Shown here: positions 45,463-55,380 of the stretch, piece after piece
Position numbering within the stretch: the first letter of the stretch is position 1
Layout of the letters: each line of letters opens with the position of its first letter
Source of the DNA: CAYRLW01 sp964425215
GTDB lineage: Bacteria; Spirochaetota; Spirochaetia; Treponematales; Breznakiellaceae
Length of the DNA stretch: 64,000 bases
NCBI GenBank assembly: GCA_964425215.1
Contig: CAYRLW010000014.1
Span: forward strand, 1-64,000
Direction: 5' to 3'
Notes under the pieces: model-generated
The model's database searches: none
Told to the model about the DNA's origin: nothing
The model's input: the letters and a program-made list of their open reading frames with translations, nothing else
Position numbers and translations under genes: made by a program

Positions 45463-45498
45463 GCACGCCTCGCGTGCGCCGAAGCGGTTTCAAACCGC
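45463..45498. promoter_or_regulatory. Hairpin and palindrome upstream of the SNF2 gene
   Basis: GCACGC/GCGTGC (45463-45468 and 45472-45477) form a short hairpin that could end the upstream transcript. GCGGTTT/AAACCGC (45484-45490 and 45492-45498) is a perfect palindrome around one base, located about 50 nt before the SNF2 ATG. A promoter-like TTGTGA, 16 nt, TAGAGT follows. Function is inferred only from position. Confidence 0.4.
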
Positions 45499-45548
45499 CG
45501 TTCTTGTGAACAAAAGAAGACTGACTAGAGTGAGCCTGGGAGGGCGGC

Positions 45549-48500
45549 ATGTTCGAAAAAGGTCGCGCGGTCCGGCGCAGCGATAATCCTGCGGTGGCGG
45601 GCACATTAACGGGAGAAACACGTGAGAGCGGCGGACGCCTTTACTGCCGTGTCCACCTCGCAACTGGAGAGGCCAAGTGGATCCCCCAAAGCGCCCTCGA
45701 AGCCGTTATTTCGGCTCCGGACGCGCTGCAGGACCTCGCGCATGGCCGCTTCTCAGACAGATCTGCGCTTAGCCAAGCGCTGACTCATATCCGGCTCACA
45801 GGTCGTCTCGCGGATCTGATCTACAGCATGGAAAGCACCAATACGGAGTTCCACGCATATCAGTTCAAACCGGTCGTCAAAATCCTCAACGCCGCTTCCA
45901 AAGGCCTGCTGATCGCCGACGAGGTAGGCCTCGGCAAAACCATCGAAGCCGGACTAGTTTGGACAGAATTGGTCGCGCGATACGATGCCCAGCGCTTGCT
46001 GGTGGTTTGCCCCAAGTCGCTGCAGGAAAAATGGCGCATGGAGCTCAGCCAAAAGTTTGGCGTGCGGGCTCAGGCGGTAGATGCCGACGAACTGTTGAAA
46101 GCGCTTAAAGAACACGAACGCAGCGGCGAAGACTTCGCTCTGGTCGCCACCCTCTCCGGCCTTCGTGCACCGCGCGATTGGGATGATCCCGACCAGCCCG
46201 CCAAGGGGGCACGCGCGGAACTGGCGCGTTTTCTAGACGGTCGTTCGGGCAATGAACCTCTGTTCGATCTCGTGGTGTTTGACGAGGCCCACCATCTGCG
46301 CAATCCGGAGACCGCCCAGCACAAAACAGCCCGACAAATCGTCGACCTCGCTGATTACAAGCTGATGCTATCAGCCACCCCGATCAATCTCCGGAGTGAA
46401 GATCTCCGGTCGATTCTAAGGCTCGTCGAGCCGAACTTGTTTGATCGGGAGTGGATCTTCCAAGAGCTTCAGACCGAAAATATACCCGTCGTTGCAGCCC
46501 GAGAAACAGCGCTGCGAAAAGACGCCACCTTTGAAGATCTTAATGAGGCGATTGCCTGGATCACGCCTGGCCTATATCTGAAAACAGAAGGGCGGCTTGG
46601 CGTGCTTCGCAAGCTCTTAGGGGATCGTACAGGCCCCATCCCGCCTCAGACCAAAGCTGAAGTCGCTGCACGCCTCGAAGAAATGTCGATGCTTGGCGGC
46701 ATTGTGAACCGAACGCGCCGTCGAGACGTCAACGATTTCAAGGTCCAACGCCGCCCAGACTGCCGAATATGGACGATGGGCGACGTGGAGCGCGCATTCT
46801 ACGATGCCGCATCTCGCGCCATCATCGACTATGCCCTCAGCGCTGATGTGAACGAACACTTCCTTCTGTCCAACAGTCAGCGGATGCTCGCCTCGTGCCT
46901 GCCTGCCGCCTATGCGCGATGGTCTAATGCCGTCGCCGACTTAGGGATCGACGACCCCGACGTGGAGCGCGGTGCAGCTACACCTGGCCCTCTCACCTCG
47001 ATGCTGTCATCCGTCTGTGGTGATAGCGCGATGCTCAACGAGCTTCGCAACAGCGACAGCAAATTCAATATGCTGCGTCAGGCTCTAAATGACACCTGGG
47101 CGCTCTATCCCGACGAGAAGATGATCATCTTTTCAAGTTTCCGGGGTACCATTGATTATCTCGGCGAACGCCTCGACGAGGCCGGTGAGCCCTGCTTGAA
47201 AATGCACGGATCGACCAGACAAGACCGTAACGAGACTCTTCACCAGTTCCGACAGGCCGAGGGACGATCAGTCCTTTTGACATCCGAAGTCGGTGGCGAA
47301 GGCCTAGACCTCCAATTCTGCCGGATCCTCGTGAACTACGACCTGCCTTGGAATCCGATGAAGGTCGAACAGCGGATCGGCCGCATCGATCGCATCGGGC
47401 AAAAATCGCCCTCCGTCGAAATCTTAAGCCTGATTTGCGAGGGCACGATCGAGGAGAGGATCTATCGTAGACTTTATGAGCGACTGAACCTGATCGTTCA
47501 GACGCTTGGCGGTTACGAGCCAATTCTTGGCGATCTCATTCGTGAATTGGAAAACCGCCTCTTCGATCCCCGCCTCAGTCCAGCAGAGGCCGAGGCGGAG
47601 CTCGACCGCAAAGCCAGCGCCGCGGAAGCGCGCCGGCTTCAAGAGGAAAAGCTGGAAAGCGAAGCCGCCGGCCTGATCGCGCACGGCGATATGATACTTC
47701 AACGCATCCAGCGCACGCATGAGCAGCAGCGCTGGATCCAACCATTCGAACTTTATGATTATGTCGCGGGCGTTTTGAGGGCGGTCTTCCCGGGAACGCT
47801 TTTGGAGCGCGCGCCAACCGACTACGAAGCCTATGATTTCGCCTTCAACGCTTCTGGTCACCTCGCCTTTCGGACCTTCCTAGACGAGAACGCCAAACGC
47901 TTCAAAACCGACTTGCGGCGCCAAGAGAAGGTACGGCTCGTCTTCGGTCGACTGCCGGAAGATCTCCGCGGCCCACGCCCCGAGGTCATCACGACAGCGC
48001 ATCCATTGGTTCGGTTCGCCTCCAAACTGCGCACAGAAGCCGGCCGCCACCAGATGGTGCGCCCTGCGGTGGCAGGCCAGGTGCATCGCTCGGCCGATCT
48101 CGCCAACATCCCTTCGGGGCCATATGGCTTGGTCATTCAAAAATGGTCGAGCGGCGGCACCCTACCGCAAGACCGTCTCGTCTATGCCGGGGTGCACCTC
48201 GAAACAGGCAAAACGCTTCCGAACGATCTTGCCGAGATGTTGGCAATGACCGCAGCCAAGGATATGGCTCCGATCATAGTGCCGGCTGAGACCGCCGCTG
48301 CAGCCGCGCACATGATCGGCACTGATCTGCTTGAGCGCCAGCTGGCGAAGGAATTCGACGACTTCTTCGAGACTGAGGAAGCCATTCATAACGACAAGCG
48401 TGAAACCCTCGTCGCTGTCTTTCAACAGCAATTGGACGCGCACCGGGACCGCGTCGAACGGCTGAACAATGAGCGGCTGCGTGAAGGCGGCAACCGAGCA

Positions 48501-48641
48501 CGGATCGTGCCTGCAGAGCGCGCTAAGTTAGCCAAGTACGTAGCTCTGATGGAGAACAAGATATATCAGGCCAAGTCCGCCTCCGAATTTGACTGCAGCG
48601 ATCCGGAAACTCACGCGGTCGCCCTGGTGGAACTCGCCTGA
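45549..48641 (+). CDS. RapA/HepA-type SNF2 helicase
   Basis: The 1030-residue protein is an SNF2-family (SF2) translocase. Walker A is ADEVGLGKTIEAGL (124-131 core), DEAH box VVFDEAHHLRN (245-248), motif III LSATPINL, motif V EVGGEGLDLQF and motif VI QRIGRIDRIGQ (608-618). The last 400 residues include an Ala/Glu/Lys-rich coiled coil (about 675-710) and unknown sequence. It probably moves along double-stranded DNA or displaces proteins. Its stop overlaps the start of the Hsp70-like gene (TGATG), so the two are a unit. Related helicases occur in several defence systems, but the companion genes of those are missing here. Confidence 0.88.
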   Translation: MFEKGRAVRRSDNPAVAGTLTGETRESGGRLYCRVHLATGEAKWIPQSALEAVISAPDALQDLAHGRFSDRSALSQALTHIRLTGRLADLIYSMESTNTEFHAYQFKPVVKILNAASKGLLIADEVGLGKTIEAGLVWTELVARYDAQRLLVVCPKSLQEKWRMELSQKFGVRAQAVDADELLKALKEHERSGEDFALVATLSGLRAPRDWDDPDQPAKGARAELARFLDGRSGNEPLFDLVVFDEAHHLRNPETAQHKTARQIVDLADYKLMLSATPINLRSEDLRSILRLVEPNLFDREWIFQELQTENIPVVAARETALRKDATFEDLNEAIAWITPGLYLKTEGRLGVLRKLLGDRTGPIPPQTKAEVAARLEEMSMLGGIVNRTRRRDVNDFKVQRRPDCRIWTMGDVERAFYDAASRAIIDYALSADVNEHFLLSNSQRMLASCLPAAYARWSNAVADLGIDDPDVERGAATPGPLTSMLSSVCGDSAMLNELRNSDSKFNMLRQALNDTWALYPDEKMIIFSSFRGTIDYLGERLDEAGEPCLKMHGSTRQDRNETLHQFRQAEGRSVLLTSEVGGEGLDLQFCRILVNYDLPWNPMKVEQRIGRIDRIGQKSPSVEILSLICEGTIEERIYRRLYERLNLIVQTLGGYEPILGDLIRELENRLFDPRLSPAEAEAELDRKASAAEARRLQEEKLESEAAGLIAHGDMILQRIQRTHEQQRWIQPFELYDYVAGVLRAVFPGTLLERAPTDYEAYDFAFNASGHLAFRTFLDENAKRFKTDLRRQEKVRLVFGRLPEDLRGPRPEVITTAHPLVRFASKLRTEAGRHQMVRPAVAGQVHRSADLANIPSGPYGLVIQKWSSGGTLPQDRLVYAGVHLETGKTLPNDLAEMLAMTAAKDMAPIIVPAETAAAAAHMIGTDLLERQLAKEFDDFFETEEAIHNDKRETLVAVFQQQLDAHRDRVERLNNERLREGGNRARIVPAERAKLAKYVALMENKIYQAKSASEFDCSDPETHAVALVELA

Positions 48642-50308
48642 TGTCTCGATCGCGCGGTCCTAGCCCCTTCGATATCCTCGCCGGTCTGTTTCCTGAGAAC
48701 CCTGGTCGGGAACCCGCGCCAGAGGTTCATCGCTCACCTAACGGCGCTGAGCCGCCAACTTCGACGCGGCCCTCCCCTCCTTTCGTCGCTGCGTCATCGA
48801 AGCAACCCAAGTCGGCTCGCAATACAGCGATGCACAAGTCCACCCACCCGAGCGTCAAGCCTCATGGCGGCCGGGCTTTTGCTTATGTGAAGCCTGGTCG
48901 CCTGACCCCGAAGCTGGCTGAAACCAAGAAGCAGGTGTCCGCGCCAGCCCCCAGAGGCCCGGAACAGCTAAGCGGCGCCGCAGCGCTTCGTCATGTTCTT
49001 GATCGCGTCGACCTAGCCGCCCTTCATGGTAAAGCCCAGCCTGCGATCCAGATTTGCTCCGAAACCCACGACGCCGTCACCGACCTTGTGAAGCGCGGCG
49101 CAGCCATTTTCACGCAAGCCCCTGATCCGGATCTGATGGGATATCGAGTGGGTCTGGATTTCGGCACCAGCGCGACAAAGGTGGTGGTGTGCAGCGATGC
49201 GGCCGATGTCGACTATGCAATGGAGGTTCCTCCTGACCTTCAAGTCGAGGAACATGGACGCCGTCAGCAGCACCTCTGGCGCACCTGCGTCTGGTTCGAT
49301 GACGCCAAACAGTTGTTTCGGCTGGCGCCATCCGACACGACGCGACCCATCTTCGGTTTCAAGACCGGCCTCATCCAAGGCGACGGACGACGCATGCTCT
49401 CCCCCGGCATATCGCACACCGCCGCCTCAACCGCCTACTTGGCGCTTCTCATCGCCTATATCATCGGAATGGACGCCGACCGCCTTGAACGTCAAGGTGG
49501 GCTAAAGCGTCACTATTCACGCTTCCATATCGGCGTGCCCGTCGCCTCTTTGGAGGAAGACGAACGGGTCGCTGGCTTCCATCGCGTCGTTCAAGCTGCC
49601 TTCGTTCTTGCACCGAGTGCGGATGCGCTAACGCTCGATGCCGTGACGGCCGCGCTGCGCCAAGAGTTAGGCCCAACGGAAACCCACGCCCACACCCCCT
49701 ACCAGTTGTTCGAAGAACTCGCAGGTGTAGTAGCCGGTTACATGCTCACTCCTGAGCGATCCGCGGGGCCACACATCATTGTGGACGTGGGCGCAGCGAC
49801 ATTGGACGTGGCGACTTTCTTCATCCCTGATGGGGAAAACCCCCTAGAGGTTTATGAATCGGGCGTCGAACTATTGGGAGCCCAAGCGCTTGATTGCGCG
49901 ATGGCAGCACAAATCCCGGCTTCGACCTTCGGCGCGGCGTGCCAAGAGCACACCCGACACATCCTCTCAAAGACCTTCCGGACCAAGGATTATGCTTTTC
50001 TTCCGGGACCAGGAAATCCATCCAAGCCGATGATTTATGTCGGAGGCGGTCGAAAAACGTCTCTTCATCAATCGACTTACGAGGGCTACGCTAAGGCGTT
50101 CCTAGCCCCAATGCGATCTCCGGGCGTCGGGCGCTGGCTGGAACGTAACGTTGAAACCGACCAGGAACGACTTCTTTTGGCTTGGGGACTGGCGCAAGAT
50201 CCTGGTGCCGACGCCATCCCCCGCATTCGCCCTCCTTCTCAGGTCGTTCCAGTACTGCGGCGCACCAAAGACTGGGAGGGTAGGTTCATCGGTCCCGAGG
50301 CTTGCTAA
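48641..50308 (+). CDS. Hsp70/actin-like ATPase protein
   Basis: The 555-residue protein begins with about 165 residues that are low in complexity and rich in Pro, Ser, Lys and Ala. An actin-like ATPase follows: phosphate-1 loop VGLDFGTSATKVVV (about 170), phosphate-2 loop IIVDVGAATLDVATF (about 385) and an adenosine-motif-like MIYVGGGRK (about 465). There is no peptide-binding domain after it, so it is not a normal DnaK. It is translationally coupled to the SNF2 helicase, and may act as its regulator or as an assembly factor. The family link is clear; the role is unknown. Confidence 0.75.
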   Translation: MSRSRGPSPFDILAGLFPENPGREPAPEVHRSPNGAEPPTSTRPSPPFVAASSKQPKSARNTAMHKSTHPSVKPHGGRAFAYVKPGRLTPKLAETKKQVSAPAPRGPEQLSGAAALRHVLDRVDLAALHGKAQPAIQICSETHDAVTDLVKRGAAIFTQAPDPDLMGYRVGLDFGTSATKVVVCSDAADVDYAMEVPPDLQVEEHGRRQQHLWRTCVWFDDAKQLFRLAPSDTTRPIFGFKTGLIQGDGRRMLSPGISHTAASTAYLALLIAYIIGMDADRLERQGGLKRHYSRFHIGVPVASLEEDERVAGFHRVVQAAFVLAPSADALTLDAVTAALRQELGPTETHAHTPYQLFEELAGVVAGYMLTPERSAGPHIIVDVGAATLDVATFFIPDGENPLEVYESGVELLGAQALDCAMAAQIPASTFGAACQEHTRHILSKTFRTKDYAFLPGPGNPSKPMIYVGGGRKTSLHQSTYEGYAKAFLAPMRSPGVGRWLERNVETDQERLLLAWGLAQDPGADAIPRIRPPSQVVPVLRRTKDWEGRFIGPEAC

Positions 50309-50454
50309 CCGCACGCCCTCTCCACGCACCATCGCAAACCAAAGCCTTTCATATCATCGTCTATCATTGATTTAGTCGGCGCTTCTCCGGCACACCACGC
50401 TAAAGCGACGCCGTCCCCGAATTTTTATACCTGTCATCAAGACGGGAGGAATTT

Positions 50455-53292
50455 ATGAGTCTTAGCCTGCTGACCGATCCCGCGGCCGTTGACGCCGCTA
50501 TGGACGAATACGACACCCTCGGAGGCGAAGCCTTCCGAACCAAATATGGTTTCAGCAAAGCCAGAAACTGGTTCGTCGTGCGGGGCGGGAAGCTCTATGA
50601 TTCAAAGGCTGTCGCCGGCGTCGCCGTGGGCAAACAACATCCCGATCGAGGGCCACTAACGCCAGTGGATTTCAGCGGCGGCGAGAGCACCGTAAAGCGG
50701 GTTCTCGAAGGTCTGGGATTCACGATCTGGTCGAGCGAAGCGACCTCGCCATTTCGTTCCGAAGACGCCTTGGCGTTGGTGCGCGCGGCCTGGGGATCAG
50801 AGGGCGCTTTGGTCAAATACATGGCGGTCTGGCGCACATCATCCGGCCGAGAACTCGCGCTCCAATTAGAGCAAGAATCCGTTCGGGTATGGACTGAGTT
50901 GGAAGCGCCCGCCCACGTGGCCCCCTCCACGCATTATGGGCCCGGAGAATCCCGACACAGCGCTTTGGCCGCCAACGCCCCTCGTCTCGCTCAACCTCAT
51001 TCGGCCTGGTTGACGGTGGTGGCGGCTCCAGCCGCCCTCGAGCAGTTGCTAAGCTGGTACGCTGAAGCGCCCTTGAGCAGCTTGAACCTCAGCGCTCTTG
51101 AGAACCTGAAAACGATCTTCAAGCGCGAAATGAAGGAGTTCGAGACCTTCGCCCAACCGGGTGAAATCTATCTCGAAAATGAGCGCCATTATAAAGATGA
51201 ACTGGCGGCCCTGTTTCAGGCTGAAGTCCTCCCTTTGGTCGCTGATGAACTTTCGGACGCCGAGGCCGGTGCCCTCGCCACAGCCTACTATCGGATTCTC
51301 ACCCGCAAGCTCCAAGCCGCCAATCGCCCTCAAAATCTGATCGGTTGGCAGGCGGTCGATCGCCTAAAACCAATCGATGAGTCACGTTCGGCGCGGCTAG
51401 GGCGGGCGCTAAACGCCCTTCTCAGCCCGGACGGTGTCGCCATCGACCGCCTGGACACCTTTATTGTCAAAGCTGGCGAAGCGTTCCGCGAAGCTGGCGC
51501 TTCGGGACCGCAAGGCATCGCCCGTTTCCTGGGGTCGTGCGCCCTGATGTTACAAGACCCTGACGCCTTCGTCGCCATCCGAACGGATCTCTACGAACGA
51601 GGTCTACAGCGGCTCAAGGGACAGAAATTCCCGCCCTACGGCGACGAAGCCGCCCGCGTTCGCGCCGCACTGGCGCTCACAGAAGAGGTGCGCGAAGCGC
51701 TAATCGACGCCAACTGGCACCCTCGGGATTTCATCGACATTCAGAGCTTTTTGTGGGTCAGCCTGATGCATGAAGGTGCCCAGCAGGACGGCATGGTCTT
51801 CGCCCATGAGATGTCTACCTTCCTCGACCGCTTCCGCGATGTTCGCGAGACGCCGTTCAAAACGGTTCCCGACCTTTGGGCGACCATGGGGCGGCTGAAG
51901 ACAAGACTTGAAACCCTTCCGAGCGTGACGGCACGAGCCCACCTCAAAATCGACTGGAGTCTGGGCAAAGGCGTGTGGGCTTCAGTGCCCTGGATCGCCA
52001 TTATGGACGAGCGGGAAACCATCTCGACCCAAAGCGGCGTCTATGTCGTCTTCCTTGTAAGTCGTGACCTCTCCGTGGTGCATCTATGCCTCGCGCAAGG
52101 GACGACGGCGCTGGTCGCCGAGCATAAGGCGTCCGGCGCCTTGCCAATTCTTCGTGGACGCTCCGAGCAGTTCCGCGCACTCACTGCGGAGTTGGCCGCC
52201 GAAGGCTATCGCCTGGATGGCGAGATGAACCTCGGAGCCGATGGTTGGCGCGCCCTGAGCTACGAAGCCAGCTGTATCGCCCATTTACCTTTGGCGTCCG
52301 ACGACCTTCCCAGCGACGAGGCCCTCAACATTGCTTTGGAGCCGCTGTTGGTCGGATACGAACGCATTCTAAAGGATCGGGACGCAGATCTGGCGCGTCA
52401 ACCGAGCCTTGCGCCCTATACGATCGACGACGCCTTAGACGGCCTTTTCATGGAGCGCGCGGAGTTTGAGCGCATTCTGGCGATTTGGCGCGACAAGAAG
52501 AACATGGTGCTCCAGGGCGCGCCAGGCGTTGGCAAGTCCTTCATCGCCCGACGCCTTGCCTACACCCTGATGGGGCAAAAAGATCCATCTCGGGTCGAAG
52601 TCGTCCAGTTCCACCAGTCCTACGGATACGAAGACTTCGTGCAGGGCTACCGCCCGACCGCCGACGGCGGGTTTGAACTTAGGGACGGCGTCTTCCATCG
52701 CTTTTGCGAGCGCGCACGCCAGCAACCCAGCGTGCCCCATGTCTTCATTATCGACGAGATCAACCGAGGCAATCTTTCAAAGATCTTCGGGGAGCTCATG
52801 CTTCTCATTGAGCATGACAAACGCCATTCCGACTGGGCCGCCCGCCTAGCTTACGCCTCTGAAACATGTGACAATTTTCATGTGCCAGACAACGTATGGC
52901 TGCTCGGCATGATGAACACGGCCGACCGCTCGCTCTCTTTGGTCGACTACGCCCTGCGCCGACGCTTTGCGTTTGTCACCTTGAAACCTGGTTTCATGTC
53001 CCCCGGATTTGGTGCCCACCTGGCGGCGGCCGGCGCCCCTCCGGCCATCATCGCGGCGATTATTCAAGGCATGCAGGAACTCAACGCCGCCATCGGCGAA
53101 GATCGCGTCAATCTTGGTCCGGGCTTCCAGATCGGCCATAGTTTCTTCACGCCGTCAAAAACGCAAAACGTAGGAACCGACTGGTTTGAGCGCGTTGTGG
53201 AGACAGAGATCCGCCCGCTCCTCGAGGAGTACTGGTTCGACGCGCCCGATCGGGCTGATGAATGGCGCGCGCGGCTCCTGGGCCATCTATGA
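50455..53292 (+). CDS. mcrB: McrB-type GTPase/AAA+ restriction protein
   Basis: The 945-residue protein has four parts. An N-terminal head (about 15-95, with YDSKAVAGVAVGKQ and DFSGGESTVKRVLEGLGF) resembles the ScoMcrA-like N-terminal DNA-binding head. A helical middle follows. A DUF3578-type (MrcB N-terminal) domain comes next (about 490-620; LGKGVWASVPWIAIMDE). The McrB AAA+ motor has GAPGVGKSFIARRLA (about 687), HQSYGYEDFVQGYRP, FIIDEINRGNLSKIFGELM and the McrB signature GMMNTADRSLSLVDYALRRRF. It drives the McrC nuclease on modified DNA. A strong GGGAGGA ribosome site precedes the ATG. Confidence 0.92.
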   Translation: MSLSLLTDPAAVDAAMDEYDTLGGEAFRTKYGFSKARNWFVVRGGKLYDSKAVAGVAVGKQHPDRGPLTPVDFSGGESTVKRVLEGLGFTIWSSEATSPFRSEDALALVRAAWGSEGALVKYMAVWRTSSGRELALQLEQESVRVWTELEAPAHVAPSTHYGPGESRHSALAANAPRLAQPHSAWLTVVAAPAALEQLLSWYAEAPLSSLNLSALENLKTIFKREMKEFETFAQPGEIYLENERHYKDELAALFQAEVLPLVADELSDAEAGALATAYYRILTRKLQAANRPQNLIGWQAVDRLKPIDESRSARLGRALNALLSPDGVAIDRLDTFIVKAGEAFREAGASGPQGIARFLGSCALMLQDPDAFVAIRTDLYERGLQRLKGQKFPPYGDEAARVRAALALTEEVREALIDANWHPRDFIDIQSFLWVSLMHEGAQQDGMVFAHEMSTFLDRFRDVRETPFKTVPDLWATMGRLKTRLETLPSVTARAHLKIDWSLGKGVWASVPWIAIMDERETISTQSGVYVVFLVSRDLSVVHLCLAQGTTALVAEHKASGALPILRGRSEQFRALTAELAAEGYRLDGEMNLGADGWRALSYEASCIAHLPLASDDLPSDEALNIALEPLLVGYERILKDRDADLARQPSLAPYTIDDALDGLFMERAEFERILAIWRDKKNMVLQGAPGVGKSFIARRLAYTLMGQKDPSRVEVVQFHQSYGYEDFVQGYRPTADGGFELRDGVFHRFCERARQQPSVPHVFIIDEINRGNLSKIFGELMLLIEHDKRHSDWAARLAYASETCDNFHVPDNVWLLGMMNTADRSLSLVDYALRRRFAFVTLKPGFMSPGFGAHLAAAGAPPAIIAAIIQGMQELNAAIGEDRVNLGPGFQIGHSFFTPSKTQNVGTDWFERVVETEIRPLLEEYWFDAPDRADEWRARLLGHL

Positions 53293-54359
53293 CGATCCCG
53301 ATCCGCAACCTTTACTACCTGTTTTGTTACGCTTGGCAGCGGTTTCCGGACGGCTTCATGGCCGACGTCGGCTTGGATGGCTCACCGGACCTCCCCAACC
53401 TGCTTGCGCGGATCCTCGTTTGTGATGCTCACCGACTTCTTCGGCGAGGCCTCGATCGAGGCTATGTGTCATTCGTGGAAGAAAATCGCGCGCCTCGCGG
53501 ACGCCTGTTGCTCGATCAAGTCGTGAAACAGCAAACGCTTCGGCGCGGAGCCGTCATCTGCGCGGTAGACGAACTGACGCCTGACGTGCTGCACAATCAG
53601 ATCATCAAAGCGACATGCCGGCGCCTCGCCCTCACCCGCGGCCTCGATCCAAGTTTGACCCACGAGCTCAGCGTGATCGTTCAGCGCCTGCACGCCGTCT
53701 CCGATCGCAAGCTCGACGCCGGCATCTTTGGGCGCGTCCAGTTGTCCCGGAACACAGGTCAATACCGTCCGCTCGTACGGTTATGCGAAATGATTTTCAA
53801 GGCGCAGTTGCCCGATGAGCAGGGTGAGGGCTCGAACTTCGCCGATATTCTCTCCGATGAAACAGTAATGTCCGCTGTTTTTGAAGATTTCCTACGAAAT
53901 TTCTACCAACGCCACTTGGTGGGCTTCAGCGTTGCTCGTGAAATCATGACCTGGGATGCGTTGCCCATGGACGAGGGCTCTCAGGGTCGATTGCCGGTGA
54001 TGGAAACTGACATCACCCTGCGATCACGCGCCCGCACCATCGTGATGGACGCGAAATTCTACAAAGAGATGCTCGTCTCCCGCGGCGGCCTCGGGAAAAT
54101 ACGCTCTGGCCATCTCTATCAACTGCTCGCCTATCTCGAACACGCCGGAGCCCGCTCACCGCATCTGCCGAGCGACGGCGCCCTTATCTATCCCGCGGTC
54201 GACGAGCCGATTGCCCTTCGCTATCGTCTGCGTGGCCATGAGGTTCTGGTGAAGTCCGTCGATCTCACGCGTGCCCATTGGCAAGACATCCATGATGAGC
54301 TTCTCGCCATTCCCCATAGTTTTGGGGAGCCCTCCTCCGTCGGTTGGCTTGCGGCGTGA
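53289..54359 (+). CDS. mcrC: McrC-family nuclease subunit
   Basis: The 356-residue protein starts IPIRNLYYLFCYAWQRF, typical of McrC. The PD-(D/E)XK nuclease has Asp in METDITL (about 240) and Asp-Ala-Lys in IVMDAKFYKEML (about 253), followed by the conserved YQLLAYL. It is the cutting subunit of the McrBC type IV restriction enzyme, which attacks DNA with modified cytosines. Its ATG at 53289 overlaps the mcrB stop (ATGA). Specificity is set by the McrB head and cannot be read from the sequence. Confidence 0.92.
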   Translation: MTIPIRNLYYLFCYAWQRFPDGFMADVGLDGSPDLPNLLARILVCDAHRLLRRGLDRGYVSFVEENRAPRGRLLLDQVVKQQTLRRGAVICAVDELTPDVLHNQIIKATCRRLALTRGLDPSLTHELSVIVQRLHAVSDRKLDAGIFGRVQLSRNTGQYRPLVRLCEMIFKAQLPDEQGEGSNFADILSDETVMSAVFEDFLRNFYQRHLVGFSVAREIMTWDALPMDEGSQGRLPVMETDITLRSRARTIVMDAKFYKEMLVSRGGLGKIRSGHLYQLLAYLEHAGARSPHLPSDGALIYPAVDEPIALRYRLRGHEVLVKSVDLTRAHWQDIHDELLAIPHSFGEPSSVGWLAA

Positions 54360-54373
54360 ATCCTTCAATTGTG

Positions 54374-54646
54374 ATGCAGGTTGAAGTTCGCGACCATGTT
54401 CTATGGATCCGTCACATCGTCGGAGCCGACTCGGTTAAGGTCTGGCTAGAGCAGGTTCCCGAAGGTGCCTGCGTCCGCCTCGTCGTCGATGGGACCACCG
54501 GCGATTGGCGAAAGATGGACAACGGCAAAGATGGTCGGCCTACGCCAGGCTTCAAACCAATGACTGAGCCTAGCCGATCGCGCTGGCACGCCCTGCAAGC
54601 CATGAGGGGCTCACACGTCAGCTTCACCATCCATGACGGCGACTAA
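54374..54646 (+). CDS. Small hypothetical protein after mcrC
   Basis: The protein has 90 residues from ATG 54374; a GTG at 54356 overlapping the mcrC stop (GTGA) is also possible and would couple the two genes. The sequence reads LWIRHIVGADSVKVWLEQVP, then LVVDGTTGDWRKMDNGKDGR, suggesting a small beta barrel with conserved Trp and Gly residues. No family recognised. Position implies a link with McrBC. Confidence 0.55.
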   Translation: MQVEVRDHVLWIRHIVGADSVKVWLEQVPEGACVRLVVDGTTGDWRKMDNGKDGRPTPGFKPMTEPSRSRWHALQAMRGSHVSFTIHDGD

Positions 54647-54713
54647 ATAATCCGATGACCGAGCCAGGGTGCTCGGTTGAATCTGCATTGGCATTGAGCG
54701 CGAGGGAGCCTTC

Positions 54714-55367
54714 ATGGCGTTCATCATAAAATGTGATCCGTTTCCGCTTCATCGATCAGGGCGCGTCCTCTTATCCGCCAAGCGCTATAAGGCAGCAGCC
54801 CCCTCTGAAGGCGATGCCCTGTTCCTCTGGTTCTCGGAGGCAGCCGGTGGTGCGGGTCTCGCCGGTCACGGTGTCGTGCAGGCCGTCGGTGACTCAGACC
54901 CGATCGACATCGCTGTCCTGATCGAAGCAACGGCTCCCCCACGCCCGCTCAACAAGTCGCACGTCGCGCCCTATCGCGACACCGACGTTGGCGGCGCTAT
55001 CGCCGGGCTCGCCGGCAAGCTCTTCCGGCACGCCCTGAACAAGGTGGCTGCCCTAGAGAGCGACGAAGCCGCTTTCCTCTTCGCACGTTGGACGGGAGCC
55101 GGCCGAGGGTCACGTTATGATCCTCTCGCGCACTGGCTTGGCGAGCAGATTCATCAAGAGTTGATCGTGTCATTTGAAGACATAGAGGTTGTCTTAGGCG
55201 GCCCCCTTCCCGCCAGCGCCGATCAGCCGCAATGGTGGGCCAATACGACGAAGACACACACGAATGTTCAGCGCGATGCTTGGAGAGCCGCCGGTTACGA
55301 AGCCTTTCTTCTGAAGGGTCAGGGCAAGGTGAGATTTGTAAAAGCGGCAGAGGCGCCTTCCTCATGA
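54714..55367 (+). CDS. Hypothetical protein with EVE-like and DUF7662-like parts
   Basis: The 217-residue protein has two parts. The first ~70 residues (GDALFLWFSEAAGGAGLAGH, GVVQAVGD) look like an EVE/PUA-type fold, which reads modified bases. The last ~45 (PQWWANTTKTHTNVQRDAW, AAGYEAFLLKG) follow the WWaN...W..aGY pattern I associate with DUF7662 proteins. Both assignments are from memory of patterns. Position after McrBC fits a modified-DNA reader. A GAGGGAG ribosome site lies 6 nt before the ATG. Confidence 0.5.
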   Translation: MAFIIKCDPFPLHRSGRVLLSAKRYKAAAPSEGDALFLWFSEAAGGAGLAGHGVVQAVGDSDPIDIAVLIEATAPPRPLNKSHVAPYRDTDVGGAIAGLAGKLFRHALNKVAALESDEAAFLFARWTGAGRGSRYDPLAHWLGEQIHQELIVSFEDIEVVLGGPLPASADQPQWWANTTKTHTNVQRDAWRAAGYEAFLLKGQGKVRFVKAAEAPSS

Positions 55368-55380
55368 CCCGTTCCCGCCT

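Noticed and set aside
45549..50308. DISARM or Zorya system based on the SNF2 helicase
   Set aside because: DISARM needs DrmA/DrmB, a PLD protein and a methylase; Zorya needs the ZorA/ZorB motor pair. None is present.
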